Origin: Mytilus galloprovincialis
Lineage: Eukaryota > Mollusca > Bivalvia > Mytilida > Mytilidae
Direction: 5' to 3'
DNA length: 64,000 nt
Assembly (NCBI RefSeq): GCF_965363235.1
Contig: NC_134846.1
Location: forward strand, 71,522,724 to 71,586,723
Shown: positions 17,693 through 28,149 of the stretch, in pieces
How the letters are laid out: every line of letters starts with the position of its first letter
Position numbering within the stretch: position 1 is the first letter of the stretch
Program-made: the position numbers and the translations under genes
Notes under the pieces: model-generated
Databases searched by the model: none
What the model was told of the DNA's origin: nothing
What the model saw: only the letters and a program-made list of their open reading frames with translations

Positions 17693-17970
17693 TATGCCCC
17701 ATTAATGGGCATTATGTTTTTCTGGTTTGTGCGTCCGTTCGTCTGTCCGTGTGTCTGTCCCGCTTCAGGTTAAAGTTTTTGGTCGAGGTAGTTTTTGATG
17801 AAGTTGAAGTCCAATTAACTTGAAACTTTGTACACATGTTCCTTTTTATATGATCTTACTAATTTTAATACCAAATTAGAGACTTTCCCCCCATTTTCAC
17901 GGTCCATTGAACATAGAAAATGATAGTGCGGATTGGGTATCTGTGTACTAGGGACACATTCTTGTTATAT
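17693..17970 (+). mobile_element. Helentron/HINE-like element, ATGCCCC family
   Basis: 5' hairpin ATGCCCC-ATTA-ATGGGCAT, then a CGTCCGTTCGTCTGTCCGTG microsatellite, then AGGTTAAAGTTTTTGGTC, ending near CTGTGTACTAGGGACACA...CTTGTT. The second family member is at 63181-63475. No coding capacity. Confidence 0.6.
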
Positions 17971-17974
17971 ATGA

Positions 17975-18660
17975 ACCTATGAACCTTGTTCAAAAGTCAC
18001 AAATCGATCGAGCGAAAACAAACTGGTAGACAAACTCGTAATAGATACCAGGATCAAAATTTTATATTTTCGCAAGACAGGCGTTTCGTCTAAAAAAAGA
18101 CTCATCAGTGACGCTCGAATCATAAAAAAATTAAAAGGCCAAAAAGAGTACAAAGTTGAAGAGCATTGAGAACCAAAAATTCCTAAAAGCTTTGCCAAAT
18201 ACAGCTAAGATAATCTATCACTGAGGTAGAAAAGCCTTATTTTTTTTTAAATTCAAAGTTTTGTTAACAGTTAATTTATAATAATGAACATATCAAGACC
18301 GGGTTACAAAATAAAAATGAGAGAAACACATCAACTATAAAAGGAAAACAACGGAAACACTGCTGAACTGCAACAAAAACAGACGACAATGCAGCATACA
18401 TAGAAACGAACTATTAGATAACAAGTGCCATATTTCTGATTTGGTACCGGACATTTTAAGAAAAAATGATGGGTTGAACCTTGTTTAGTTGCACGCCAAA
18501 CCTCGTGCTTTATGACAATGTTAAATACACCGCAAAATGACATGACAGGAATACTGTACAAATAAATGTTAGAACACACAGAACATGGAAATACATAATA
18601 TAATAGGATTAATAGCACATTTCGACATGATAAACGACAGAATGGAAATAATTGCAAATA
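17975..18660 (+). repeat. Family E repeat, split by a retrozyme unit
   Basis: Left part TTGTTCAAAAGTCACAAATC...AAAACAAA continues at about 18296 with CCGGGTTACAAAATAAAAAT, as in the uninterrupted copy at 22.6 kb. The retrozyme unit therefore inserted into an older E copy. The true sense strand of E is unknown; + is by convention here. Confidence 0.6.
18012..18295 (-). mobile_element. Retrozyme-family unit nested in family E
   Basis: Contains the hammerhead segment on the minus strand at 18070-18114 with CTGATGA and GACGAAAC kept, but stem III (ACGCCTGT) and stem I decayed. The rest of the unit (AGTACAAAGTTGAAGAGCAT, then GCCAAATACAGCTAAGATAA) follows the family order. Boundaries are inferred from the interrupted E repeat. 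Confidence 0.7.
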
Positions 18661-18982
18661 CCTATAATAAATTTAGAATAGTACACAAAAACATCATAAT
18701 AGAATAACGACATGTGCGTCACGCAAATGTTGCAACGCCACAGGTAAATTTATAAAATTTGGATATAATTCAAAATCAGACTTGTAATTATGTTATTTGA
18801 TGTTTTTTATAACAATTACAAGAATTTTAATACATGTATAAAATTGTATAAGTAATTGTGTAATAAATTGTACTATCCAACTATGTCGGTTTTATTCTAA
18901 ATCAAACTGTGTAATACAAAACGTCTCAAAAAATACGTCACTTTTTGATACACTTGTTTGACGCACAGCTTATATTTCGTTT

Positions 18983-19325
18983 GTGGTTTCCTGGTGTACT
19001 GTCGTAAATTCATGGGAGATGTTCGTTGTTACAGGATGTGATGCACGATTATATTATATATTTTTGTATTTCTCCGTCCTGAGTGTTCTTGCATTTATCT
19101 GTTCTGTATTCCTGTCACGTAATTTTTTTTATCTTCGTAGTAATTTTTCATTGTCATATAAGCGGGAGGTTTTGCTAGCCATAAAACCAGGTTTTCTTAA
19201 AATTCCCTGTACTAAGTCAGGAATATGGCAGCTGTTATCAAATAGCCCGTTTCTATGTATGTTCAGTTGGCGTTTGTTTTTGTTGCAGCTCAGTGTTTCT
19301 GTTGTTCCGTTGTTTTCCTCTTAAA
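18983..19325 (-). repeat. Family E repeat in inverse orientation
   Basis: By eye strongly similar to the reverse complement of 18330-18560 (AAGAGGAAAACAACGGAACA..., CATACATAGAAACG, TGCCATATTCCTGAC). With the 18.3-18.66 kb copy it forms a long imperfect inverted repeat with a spacer of about 0.3 kb. Apparent reading frames here are repeat-derived. Confidence 0.6.
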
Positions 19326-19494
19326 GATGATGTTTTGTGATCCGAATTTGTTTTCACTTTCACGATATATGGCAATTGAACAGTGGAATACTAATGCTGC
19401 TTTATTGGTGTAGATAACAGTAGTTCAAAGACAACCTTGACCAGTAAAAGGCTCCACGCATTAAACATAAAGGATCTACACAACAACATAATCT

Positions 19495-19760
19495 ATACTA
19501 TTAAACGAGAAGACCTCATTTTGTGTGTCGCTTCTCTTCCTCCCGCAATAAATTAATATCATCATGCCTCTGTGGCCTATGGGTACCATGCATAGTCGCA
19601 TTTGTCATCCATTCTTATGATTTTCCAGTTTGGGTTATTTTGGGAGAAAAACGTAAAAAAAGGCGTTCGAATATTGTTTCCGTCATCGGACCGATTTTGA
19701 GTCATCGACTTCCTTTCTTTCAACAGATCGGCGCACACCTACATAGTAGCAATACTTAAT
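19495..19760 (+). repeat. Family F repeat (ACTATTAAACGAGAAGACCTC)
   Basis: Begins near CTATACTATTAAACGAGAAG and runs through GTGTCGCTTCTCTTC and TTGGGAGAAAAACG. A second copy on the opposite strand lies at about 57420-57655. The class is unknown. Confidence 0.5.
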
Positions 19761-20122
19761 CTTCAAAGTGGTTAAAGGAACAACATCGTCAAATGACTCC
19801 TTATAAGGGTTATTGCCCTTTGATGAGAATGTTATTCTATTTTCGTTAGTTTTAACTATATTGAAAATACGAAAATTTACAAGTCAAATAAATCAGTAAG
19901 ACAAATCCCGCCTATAGTTAGCAAGAAATTAATTTTCAATGAACTGTTAAAGAAGTTATTGCTCTTTAAATGAAAATGTTTATCCTTTATTTTTTTTTTA
20001 TTTTCATATTTTTCAGTGATTTGGAAAATCGTACATTTGGAAAGGGGAACGCTTAACAGAAAATGGTCAACATGATAAATACGTCAATAAGTTCAAAACG
20101 TTAAGATGTCTCTATATAAGAG

Positions 20123-20480
20123 TTGGTGCCTTCAAAATCTGGATTGCAAACTAAAACTGAGGAAATCACATCAAATATAAGAGGGGAACTTCCACACAAC
20201 AGAAACACAACACTAAAATGTAACACACACAGCAACGAACTATATGATATAACAGTGGCCATTTTCCTGACTTTGTACAGGACATTTAAGAAAAAAATGA
20301 TGGGTTGAACCTTGTTTTGTGGCTAGGCAAACCTCCCGCTTTTATGGCAATGTTAAATATAACACTAAAATGAACACATTACATGACGGGACTACAATAC
20401 AAATAAATGGAAGAACATACAGGACAGAGAAATACACAAATAAACAAAATCAACAATGCAACACTCACAGAAACAAACTA
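20123..20480 (+). repeat. Family E repeat copy
   Basis: TTGCAAACTAAAACTGAGG, ACATCAAATATAAGAGGGGA, ATGATGGGTTGAACCTTG and TGGCTAGGCAAACCTCCCGC occur in family order, so this is one of the longer E copies. Confidence 0.55.
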
Positions 20481-20599
20481 TAAAAAAAATTATTAAAATC
20501 TGTCAGAGTAAAATTTTAAATCCTCTCCTCGTGCAATAATATAAAATCATTTGTCTTTTAAATCTTCTAGATTACTATTCTCTCTGTAGCCATATTGCA

Positions 20600-20755
20600 T
20601 CAATGCCTACTTACCTCAGGAATAAGACAGTTGTTATTCGTTCATTTGATGTGTTTGTGATTTCGATTTTGTTCTTTCAACTAGAGACTTTCAGTTTTGA
20701 CTTTTTCTCGTATTTTGGTATTTTTTTAAAAAAAATTTTACTTTTTGATACGATA
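20600..20755 (+). repeat. Family C repeat copy
   Basis: CAGGAATAAGACAGTTGTTA, the GACTTTCAGTTTTGACTTTT segment and a 3' ATTTTACTTTTT. 5'-truncated. Confidence 0.6.
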
Positions 20756-20859
20756 TTCAAGAGTTCGCGTTTCCTATTATAGTTTCTTTGATAGTGTGTT
20801 GCTGATTATAGGGAAAACTAATGAACAAAGGATTCCAAATAGAAATGTGAAGTCGACCA

Positions 20860-21015
20860 TTTCTTTGGGGTTCGTGTTGTTTATTCTTTAGTTTTCTATG
20901 TTGTGTCGTGTGTGCTTTTGTTTGTTTGTCTTTTTCCTTTTTAGCCATGGCGTTGTCAGTTTGTTTTAGATTTATGAGTTTGACTGTCCCTTTGGTATCT
21001 TTCGTCCCTCTTTGA
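20860..21015 (+). mobile_element. Penelope-like family A 3' end
   Basis: GGGGTTCGTGTTGTTTATTC through GACTGTCCCTTTGGTATCTT ending CGTCCCTCTTT. Only the last 150 bp of the element is present. Nearly identical to 30750-30905. Confidence 0.7.
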
Positions 21016-21105
21016 AAGTATTATTGACGGTATCGTTATGAAATATCTGGATATAATCCATTGTTTTCCATAATATACTATTTGCCTTTTCATTTTTGTC
21101 GAACC

Positions 21106-21600
21106 TTCGACTTTAGTCGAAAAAGCGAGACTAAGCGATCCTACATTCCGTCGTCGGCGTCGGCGGCGTCGTTGCGGCGGCGTCCACAAATATTCACTGT
21201 GTGGTTAAAGTTTCAAAATTTTAATAACTTTCAGAAACTATCCTTGATTTGTACCAAACTTGGACAGAAGCTTGTTGATGATCATAAGATAGTATCAAGA
21301 AGTAAATTTTTGTAAAAAAAAATCCACTTTGTCCGTATTTTACTTATAAATGAACTTAGTTTATCTTCCAGTTAACATTACAAACAGTCTTCAGTTAACG
21401 TTTATAAAACATTTATTCGATTCATAAACTATCCTGGATTTTTACCAAACTTGGAAGCTTCTTTCAATCAAAAAACAGGATCGAGAGGGACATTTTTATT
21501 GATGTTTTTCCTCATTTTTGTTGAGTACACAAGACACTGGGTTCTGCAGAACTTTTACGAATTTTTTAATGGTGTTTTTTTTTTAAATTTTATCCGTAAT
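21106..21600 (+). mobile_element. Helentron/HINE-like element, TTCGACT family
   Basis: Opens with the hairpin TTCGACT-TT-AGTCGAA, then a CGTCGTCGGCGTCGGCGGCG microsatellite, then an AAACTTGG-type body in which the ACTATCCT...TTTGTACCAAACTTGGA segment appears twice (about 21237 and 21427). The 3' end is undefined. Confidence 0.5.
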
Positions 21601-21929
21601 TCTGTAAACAAAATACTTTAATATACTTCCACAGCGTTTCATTGTTTATAATGACATTTTGACATTTGCTATTGGTTGAGCCGAACCAATAACATAACAA
21701 TTAATATCAATAAAATGTTTATAAAACAATCGGGAGAACATTCTATATTTATATGTAACTATACATAAACAGGTATAAAACAGTTGCAGTTGGAGAAAAA
21801 AACTTGAATAAAAAGATTAAATTTTATATTATTGTTTTCCTTGTAACAAATGACTGATACATTATTTTTTAATGCACGAATTATTGGATTGTTGCATTCC
21901 TAAAGATAACAAGTACATAAATCAGGCCG

Positions 21930-22050
21930 TCAGTTTCCTCGTTTGACTTGCTGTTCATTTATAGGAATCTTTTATAGCTTGCTATACAGTATAAGTTTTG
22001 CTCATTGAAGGTCGTACAGCACATGGGTAATCATACCACATCCTCTTATT
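21930..22050 (+). repeat. Diverged family B 3' end
   Basis: GCCGTCAGTTTCCTCGTTTG, TTTTGCTCATTGAAGGTCGT and AATCATACCACATCCTCT follow family B order with many changes. A shorter scrap is at about 22430-22475. Confidence 0.45.
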
Positions 22051-22584
22051 TTCAAATACCATTACATTATTGCCTAAGTTTTACAAATTAACTTGATTGA
22101 TGATATCCTATATACCCATAAATTATTTGATCGATGTAATTTTGTGAAATATGCAACATATCTGGAATACTTTTTCCAACCCATTCGATATGAGTAGTAT
22201 TAAGCCTTCTTAATTTCCACATTATTTTCCATTGATTGAGTGGTGTTGTGGGTTGCTGCTTGTCGAATTTGTGTTTTTTTTATTGTTAATTAGATATCTG
22301 ATTTTCTCTTTGAACTGTTTTACATTTTTGTCATTTCTCAGCCTGTTAATGCAAGTTTAACGTTATAGGGTTATTCATTGATCAAAGCCGTGCATTTATC
22401 TATCAAACTTGTTTTCATTCTCGTCCGTGGGTGGATAGTTGTCTTATTGACAATCATACTCTATCTTTTTATGATTATATATTAAATAAGTTTGCGTCAA
22501 TGGGAATATGGAAACGTGAGACAATTCAAGTTTTTTTTCACGCATAATTGAAGTTAAATAAATAAAGGCAACAATAATATACCG

Positions 22585-22775
22585 CTGTTCAAAAGTCATA
22601 AATGGATTGAGAGAAAACAAATCCGGGGTTACAAACTAAAACCGAGGGAAACCCATCAACTATAAGAGGAAAACAACAAAACAACAGAACACTGAAGTGT
22701 AACAAAAAAACAAACTACAATGCAACATACATAGAAACGAACTATTAAAAAACAACTGCCATATTCCTGACATTG
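22585..22775 (+). repeat. Family E repeat copy
   Basis: CCGCTGTTCAAAAGTCATAA through CCGGGGTTACAAACTAAAAC to TGCCATATTCCTGAC. Uninterrupted, so it serves as the reference for the split copy at 17.98-18.66 kb. Confidence 0.6.
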
Positions 22776-22799
22776 TGTACAAATGTAAATGGAATATTT

Positions 22800-23970
22800 A
22801 TTTAACTTTATGTGTTAGAAGAGGGCCCTCTTAGAAGATCTTGTTAAAATATGTGACACAACCCTTTACTGTAACATGACATAAAAGGATGTCAAGCAAT
22901 ATAAAATGTTCAAATGCCTAAATTTGGCAACAGGGACAAATAGTGAAGTACATTTCTTATTTAATGTCCCTACAATCAATAACTTCAAACACTATTTAAA
23001 AATGTTTGACAATTATTTGAAACTTGAGTTACATCACTGTTGACGCTTCGATCTTTGGTATCAATTAAAAACAAATGCACTTTTTATTAGAGCTAGGTAT
23101 TTAAATCCCGTGTAGTACAACAATTTCTACGTTATTTACAATATTTTGTCAGTTTCTATGTACCTGTCCATGTTTGAGTTAAAATGGTATTTAAACACTT
23201 CAGTTCAATGACAAATACCTCAAATTAAGAGTTTTCATTTCAACATTTAATATCAATTGACAGAATTAAAGTTTGTTTGTATTTACGATCCTCCATTCTT
23301 TAGATTGAAATTCTAACCTTTCTATTTTTTCTGCAGATTACTGAAGCGAAGACTAACGGTTTTAAATTGGGTATTGATACCAGTAATAGTTTTACCTTTG
23401 ACCAGGTAAACTTGTGGTATCTGTTTACACGGTAATTTTATACAGGTGTAATACAGTCTCTATGTACATAATTATGATAGGATAGCACAGAGCAAACAGT
23501 CACTAGGAACAGAAGGTATGTTACTGACATTGTACTTAATGTTTTACACCTTTATTACTGTTAACACATAGTTTATGTCTTAATAGAAATTATACCATAT
23601 CTATTTCTACTTTTTGAATGAGAATTATTATTCTGTTGCTTTTATTTTTTTCAAATGGACAACATATAAGAATCTGATTATTTTGATTATAAATTATGAA
23701 TTTATGTATCTTGAAATTCCGAAGCTAGAATAAATTGACCAATTAAGAAATCGGTTCAACTTTGTATTGACTTTCAGTTTTAAAATATTGAGACGGACAC
23801 TCACATCCGAAGTCCTTTAGGACAGTTAAAAAGAAATAGAAATTTGAAGAAATAGATAATATGAAACAAAAAAAGATGATTAAATGTAACAAAAAGATAT
23901 AGACATGAAGATATAGACATAAACACTTTTATATCTTTCATATTTGGTAAATAAAAATATGTGTGTTATA
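22800..23970. other. Non-coding stretch, nothing recognised
   Basis: AT-rich sequence with no exon-like frame and no repeat family that I could match. Confidence 0.4.
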
Positions 23971-23974
23971 CACA

Positions 23975-24245
23975 GATCCTAGATAGTTATCAAAAGTACC
24001 AGGATTATAATTTTATACGCCAGACGCGCGTTTCGTCTACATAAGACTCATCAGTGACGCTCAGATCAAAATAGTTAAAATGCCAAATCAATACAAAGCT
24101 GAAGAGCATTGAGGATCCAAAATTCCAAAAAGTTGTGCCAAATACGGCTAAGGTAATCTACTCCTGGGGTAAGAAAATCCTTAGTTTTTCGAAAAATTCA
24201 AGGTTTTGTAAACAGAAAATTTATAAAAATGACCATATAATTGAC
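23975..24245 (-). mobile_element. Retrozyme-family unit with intact hammerhead
   Basis: Plus strand runs GTTATCAAAAGTACCAGGAT to TTTATAAAAATGACCATATA. The hammerhead segment at 24017-24060 (minus) is identical over all 44 nt to the copy at 31502-31545, while the rest of the unit has diverged. Confidence 0.85.
24017..24060 (-). ncRNA. Type I hammerhead ribozyme motif
   Basis: Minus strand: stem I GCGTCA pairs with TGGCGT; core CTGATGA; stem II GTCT/AGAC with loop TATGT; core GAA; self-complementary stem III ACGCGCGT; predicted cleavage GTC|TGG. All canonical core positions are present. Identity with the 31.5-kb copy over the whole motif suggests recent activity or selection. Confidence 0.85.
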
Positions 24246-24384
24246 CTAGACACTTCTATTCACGTATGAAACTTTTTTTGGGGTGGGGGGATAAGAGTAA
24301 AAGAGCGGCAAAAACATTGATCGGAAAATTAATCGAGGAAATAGGGAAGTATTTAGGGCAAATTGCAAGAGCGGATGATATCAA

Positions 24385-24512
24385 GTAAAATAACAAAAAT
24401 ACCGAACTCCAAGGGAAATTCAAAACGGAAAGTTCTTCATAGATAGCTAGTTCAAAAGTTAATACAAATCATACGAACAGAAAACAACTGTCATATTCCT
24501 GATTTGCTACAT
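24385..24512 (-). repeat. Family C repeat copy
   Basis: GTAAAATAACAAAAATACCG is the reverse complement of the constant C 3' end, followed by the AAACGGAAAGTTCTT and ACTGTCATATTCCTGA segments. 5'-truncated. Confidence 0.6.
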
Positions 24513-25439
24513 ATATTTCCCGATGTAGAATGATTTTTATATTAGAATGTAAATGAATTGTGTAATCTAAGTCGTTAATTAATTCATTTAGAAATAACAT
24601 GACTCTTGGCAAAGTGTTAATATGATTAATTTTCTATGGAATAAAAGTTCAATTTACCTTTTACAGTACTTAATAATAAGTACTTTAATTCTACTTAAAC
24701 TTTCAATAGACTTTAATATATTTTTAAGAGGTCTCGTACCCATAATATGTCTTATTTTGAACTTTAATGCGTATATTGAAATCAAGGTTGAGAGAATTAA
24801 GCATAGTAGACATGAAGGATTGATCGATATAAGTTTAAGAAAGAATCAGACCGTGTATGTACATATTCAAGTTATGATATGAGTTGGTAAAAACAAGTGA
24901 GTGTAGAACTTGTTGTCTTACCAGAAAAAACCGTCTTTAATCCCGCCAAGGCAGGAGTTCCATATGGCACCCATCATTACTGAATGAATACAATAACATA
25001 TTGCAGTTTATTCCGCTGAGGTACCATATAGAAATAGTTTGTATGTTTTGCAAAGAACAAATCAGACCCAAAATGATCTTTGTTCACATATTTACTTGGG
25101 GATCATCTTCTTGGTCTCGTTGTTACCACGTTTGGTTGAGTTCGAAAACCACTGACACACCCATGGATATGTCCTGCTCTCTTCTGTGCGTTCTGTGTTC
25201 ATGTCTGATGAGTTAGAGTAGACTACCTGGTTGAAATATGTTTTCCTTGTAATCTATATAGAAAAAGTAGATGTATGATTGATTGCTGATGAGAAAAAAA
25301 AATCATATGTAAACAATACATCTAAATCAAATTTGGCATATAGCATCCAACAACACCCACTCACCAGCGACTCCCGACTAACAACAGAGGCATATATAAT
25401 TCGATAAATAAGTTTAAGAACTGTAAAAATGACGTAAAG

Positions 25440-25535
25440 CGACAAGATGAATACAATCTTTAAAATTATTCTGAAAAGGCTTTGCTCATGAGATCGACAA
25501 GAAGCACACGAAACAAAAGTATAAAAGGGCACATC
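25440..25535 (+). promoter_or_regulatory. Upstream copy of a duplicated promoter-like segment
   Basis: GATGAATACAATC...GAGATCGACAAGAAGCA is repeated 648 bp downstream at about 26088-26178, just before the RING/TRAF gene. This copy carries a strong TATA-like AGTATAAAAGGG at about 25518-25529. It could be an alternative promoter or a relic of a tandem duplication. Confidence 0.4.
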
Positions 25536-25639
25536 TAAGACAACCGCAGTTAAAAGCTAGTTCGAAACAGATTACATCAAATAAATAAATAATCTTTTCC
25601 AAAACTAATGTATCAATCATCCTAACCAAACGTTTTATC

Positions 25640-25980
25640 GTCTATACTTACGTATTTGGCACAACTTTTTGGAATTTTGGGTCCTCAAAACACTTCAACT
25701 ATAAAACCAGGTTTAATCCACCATTTTCTACATTTGAAAAGAAAATGCCCGTACCAAGTCAGGAATATATCAGTTGTTGTCCATTCGTTTTTTATGTGTT
25801 TTGTCATTTGATTTTGCCATGTGATTAGGGACTTTCCGATTTGATTTTCCTCTGAGTGCAGCATTTTTGTGATTTTACTTTTTATACTTGTTTGGCTTTC
25901 TAACTATTTTGATCTGAGTGTCTCTGATGAGTTTTAATTGTGTAGACGAAACGCGCATCTGGCGAAACAAATTATAAGCA
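25640..25980 (+). mobile_element. Diverged retrozyme unit interrupted by family C
   Basis: CGTATTTGGCACAACTTTTT...CACTTCAACT is the middle of the unit. The sequence resumes at about 25889 with ACTTGTTTGGCTTTCTAACT and a decayed hammerhead segment (CTCTGATGAG...GACGAAACGCGCATCTGG). Family C (25691-25888) sits between. The stem II and stem III changes suggest the ribozyme is dead. Confidence 0.7.
25691..25888 (+). repeat. Family C repeat inserted in a retrozyme unit
   Basis: ATAAAACCAGGTTTAATCCA to TGTGATTTTACTTTTTA, the constant C 3' end. It lies between CTTCAACT and ACTTGTTTGG of the host unit, so it is younger than that unit. Confidence 0.65.
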
Positions 25981-26087
25981 TTCATATTGCTATTAACATA
26001 TTCATTTCCTGATATTATGAGTGTACCTCCATATTAAGAAGCAACTCGATTATTGCATCAAACCATGCATTTATATTTTGGTACAGA

Positions 26088-26190
26088 AATGAATACAATC
26101 GTTAGAACTATTCGGAAAATGCTTTACTTATGAGATCGACAAGAAGCAGATAAAAAAAAAGTCTATAAGGACAGTACATTTGATCCGCCA
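26088..26190 (+). promoter_or_regulatory. Candidate promoter of the RING/TRAF gene
   Basis: Second copy of the segment at 25440-25535, ending with a TATA-like TCTATAAGGACAG at 26162-26174, about 120 bp before the start codon. A pyrimidine-rich TTTTCTGATCTAG near 26257-26269 could be a splice acceptor, so a 5' UTR exon may lie between. Confidence 0.4.
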
Positions 26191-26288
26191 TTTATTTGTA
26201 TTGGTATATACTTGTAGTTGTTTTCTTATATCAAATTATTTGTATAGCATTGTTTTCTGATCTAGGGAAAGGAAGATAAGAAGCAAGC

Positions 26289-27290
26289 ATGGGACTGCTT
26301 AAAAAGCTTTTTGAAGAACTTCCAGATGACGTCATCTGTGCTCTCTGTAACGAAGTTTTCCTCGACCCAAGAGTTTTACAATGCAACCACATGTTTTGCA
26401 GCGCCTGCTTAGTACGCAGATCTGCAAGGATAAAGGCTGATATATGTTCAACATGCGAGACACCTTACCATGGATCTTCTTGTAGACAAGCTGACGAGGG
26501 ATTCAAGCGAAAACTACTGAACCTTAATGCTATATGTAACTACAAATGTGGCATGAAAATTAAAATGGCGCATCTACCAGAACATCTTAAAGACGAATGT
26601 CAACAAGCACCAGTGCCGTGTCCTAATGCGATCAAAGGGTGCAAGAAAAAGGTGAAGCGGTGTGATTTGAATAAGCACATTGACGAATGCAATTTTCGAG
26701 TAGTAACTTGTGAAGCATGTGGGCATGTAACTATTTTCCAAGACCTTTTCACTCACCAAAGTAGAAAAAAATGTCTAGAGCGTAAGCTTAAACAACAAGT
26801 TATAAGGGAATTAAGACATGCTCATCAGGAAGTGATAAACCACAGGTCAAATGTCAAACGAGATCATATACGCCTAGACATAGAACAAACTAAGAAAGTA
26901 ATTCAACATGCCCGTTATCTGCAAGAACGAAAACAAAAACTCCATCAGTTACTGCTTTCACAAAACAATAATGATGCCATCAACAGTGAATCTGGAGACA
27001 GTTTTTTCTTAACCGATCTAGAAGAATTGAAAAACAAAGACACTTCATTATCATCAACTCCTGTTCACTCTAGATCTACGGTTGGATCCCAGCAGTGTGA
27101 TAGATGCCTTAAGCATTTCTTCCCAGGAAAGAACCATGGAAAATCTTGTCGTTGGCATGAAGGGGTATGTATTAATATCGACAAAGAATGTAATTATGGT
27201 CGAACATCTAGCACATTGGTATTTGTCAGAAAAACAAACTTAACGGTTCAAATACTACCTTCCGATACTATGTTTCGAGTTGTCGAATGA
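26289..27290 (+). CDS. RING and TRAF-type zinc-finger protein, probable E3 ubiquitin ligase, 333 aa
   Basis: A C3HC4 RING at residues 17-56 (C17, C20, C32, H34, C37, C40, C53, C56) predicts E2 binding and ubiquitin ligase activity. Three TRAF-type zinc fingers follow: C83/C87/H99/C104, C111/C118/H130/C134 and C141/C144/H156/C162. A basic, probably coiled-coil helix runs about 163-225, then a Ser-rich linker. Near the C-terminus is a fourth metal-binding-like motif C270-x2-C273-x13-C287-x2-H290 (CDRC...SCRWHEG). There is no TRAF/MATH domain, so it is not a true TRAF; layout resembles RNF41/RNF151-type proteins, but orthology is unproven. The whole frame is one exon, starting MGLLKKLFEELPDD. 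A consensus-like donor (GTATGT at 27165-27170) falls right after HEG, so the last 41 residues may be replaced by a downstream exon. AATAAA lies at about 27319. Confidence 0.85.
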   Translation: MGLLKKLFEELPDDVICALCNEVFLDPRVLQCNHMFCSACLVRRSARIKADICSTCETPYHGSSCRQADEGFKRKLLNLNAICNYKCGMKIKMAHLPEHLKDECQQAPVPCPNAIKGCKKKVKRCDLNKHIDECNFRVVTCEACGHVTIFQDLFTHQSRKKCLERKLKQQVIRELRHAHQEVINHRSNVKRDHIRLDIEQTKKVIQHARYLQERKQKLHQLLLSQNNNDAINSESGDSFFLTDLEELKNKDTSLSSTPVHSRSTVGSQQCDRCLKHFFPGKNHGKSCRWHEGVCINIDKECNYGRTSSTLVFVRKTNLTVQILPSDTMFRVVE

Positions 27291-27299
27291 CAAGCCATT

Positions 27300-28015
27300 C
27301 AATTGTTGGTTTCAGAATGAATAAATGGGACGATTTCGAAAAAGATGCAAAATTAAGAATTTGTCTTATTGTGACAGTTCTATTGTTCATTTTAAATTTT
27401 AAGTAACAACTCTTATGTTTTTTGATCTGACGGCCTTGTAAAAAGCCTAGCGAAGATAATTCTAATTATTTTTATGGTTGTTGGAAGAAAACTATTCATT
27501 ACTTGAGTGTTTAATCTGCAGCCCCCAGTCGACTGTATAAAATCTATGGGAGACACAGTTATTGGGTGTAGAAATATAGGTACTATGCAAAAGTATTTTA
27601 AGATACCAAGGGGACTGAGAATCGAGACTCATTCAGTACACATCCTGGTTCTTACACAATGATACTAGTTCTGTGATAATTCGAGTTAAAGTACCACAAA
27701 TTAAATAAGAGAAAAAAAAAACAAGTATAAACTTGTGAGTGTCGTTTTCAACCAACAATACATACTGAAAGCACCACCATTATAAGTCTTTTGTGCAAAC
27801 TATTTTCTCTAACGATTGTATGAATGCAGGTGTTAATTAAGATGAATCTGTCAAAGATACTCAGAAAGTTAACAGTGGCAATGTTGCATATGGCTTTATG
27901 ATTAATAAAAATATATATACAAATTATCTGAATGGCATAAATTTTATATAAAAGATAACGAATGGAGTACCTCACATCACCCCGGTTTTAGTGGGTTAAG
28001 TGATGCTCAGTCATT
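27300..28015. other. Non-coding stretch after the RING/TRAF gene
   Basis: Contains an AATAAA at about 27319 that could end the upstream transcript. I saw no convincing downstream exon and no repeat family. Confidence 0.35.
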
Positions 28016-28019
28016 AGAT

Positions 28020-28145
28020 TTCTATGTCGTATTGTGTAGAGTGTTGTTTTTCTTTTGGTTGTTTATTTTTCTTTAGCAAGGCATTGTAAGTTCGTTTTCG
28101 ACTAATGAGTTTGACTAACACTTTGATATTCACCGCCTCTTATTT
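28020..28145 (+). mobile_element. Highly diverged Penelope-like family A 3' end
   Basis: TATGTCGTATTGTGTAGAGT, TTTCTTTAGCAAGGCATTGT and TGAGTTTGACTAACACTTTG align in order with the family A tail, with many changes. An old copy. Confidence 0.5.
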
Positions 28146-28149
28146 TTAT

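Noticed and set aside
18331-19325. Two Cys/Phe-rich open frames of 108 and 113 aa on opposite strands
   Set aside because: Both are translations of inverse family E repeats. No start context, domain or splice evidence supports a gene.
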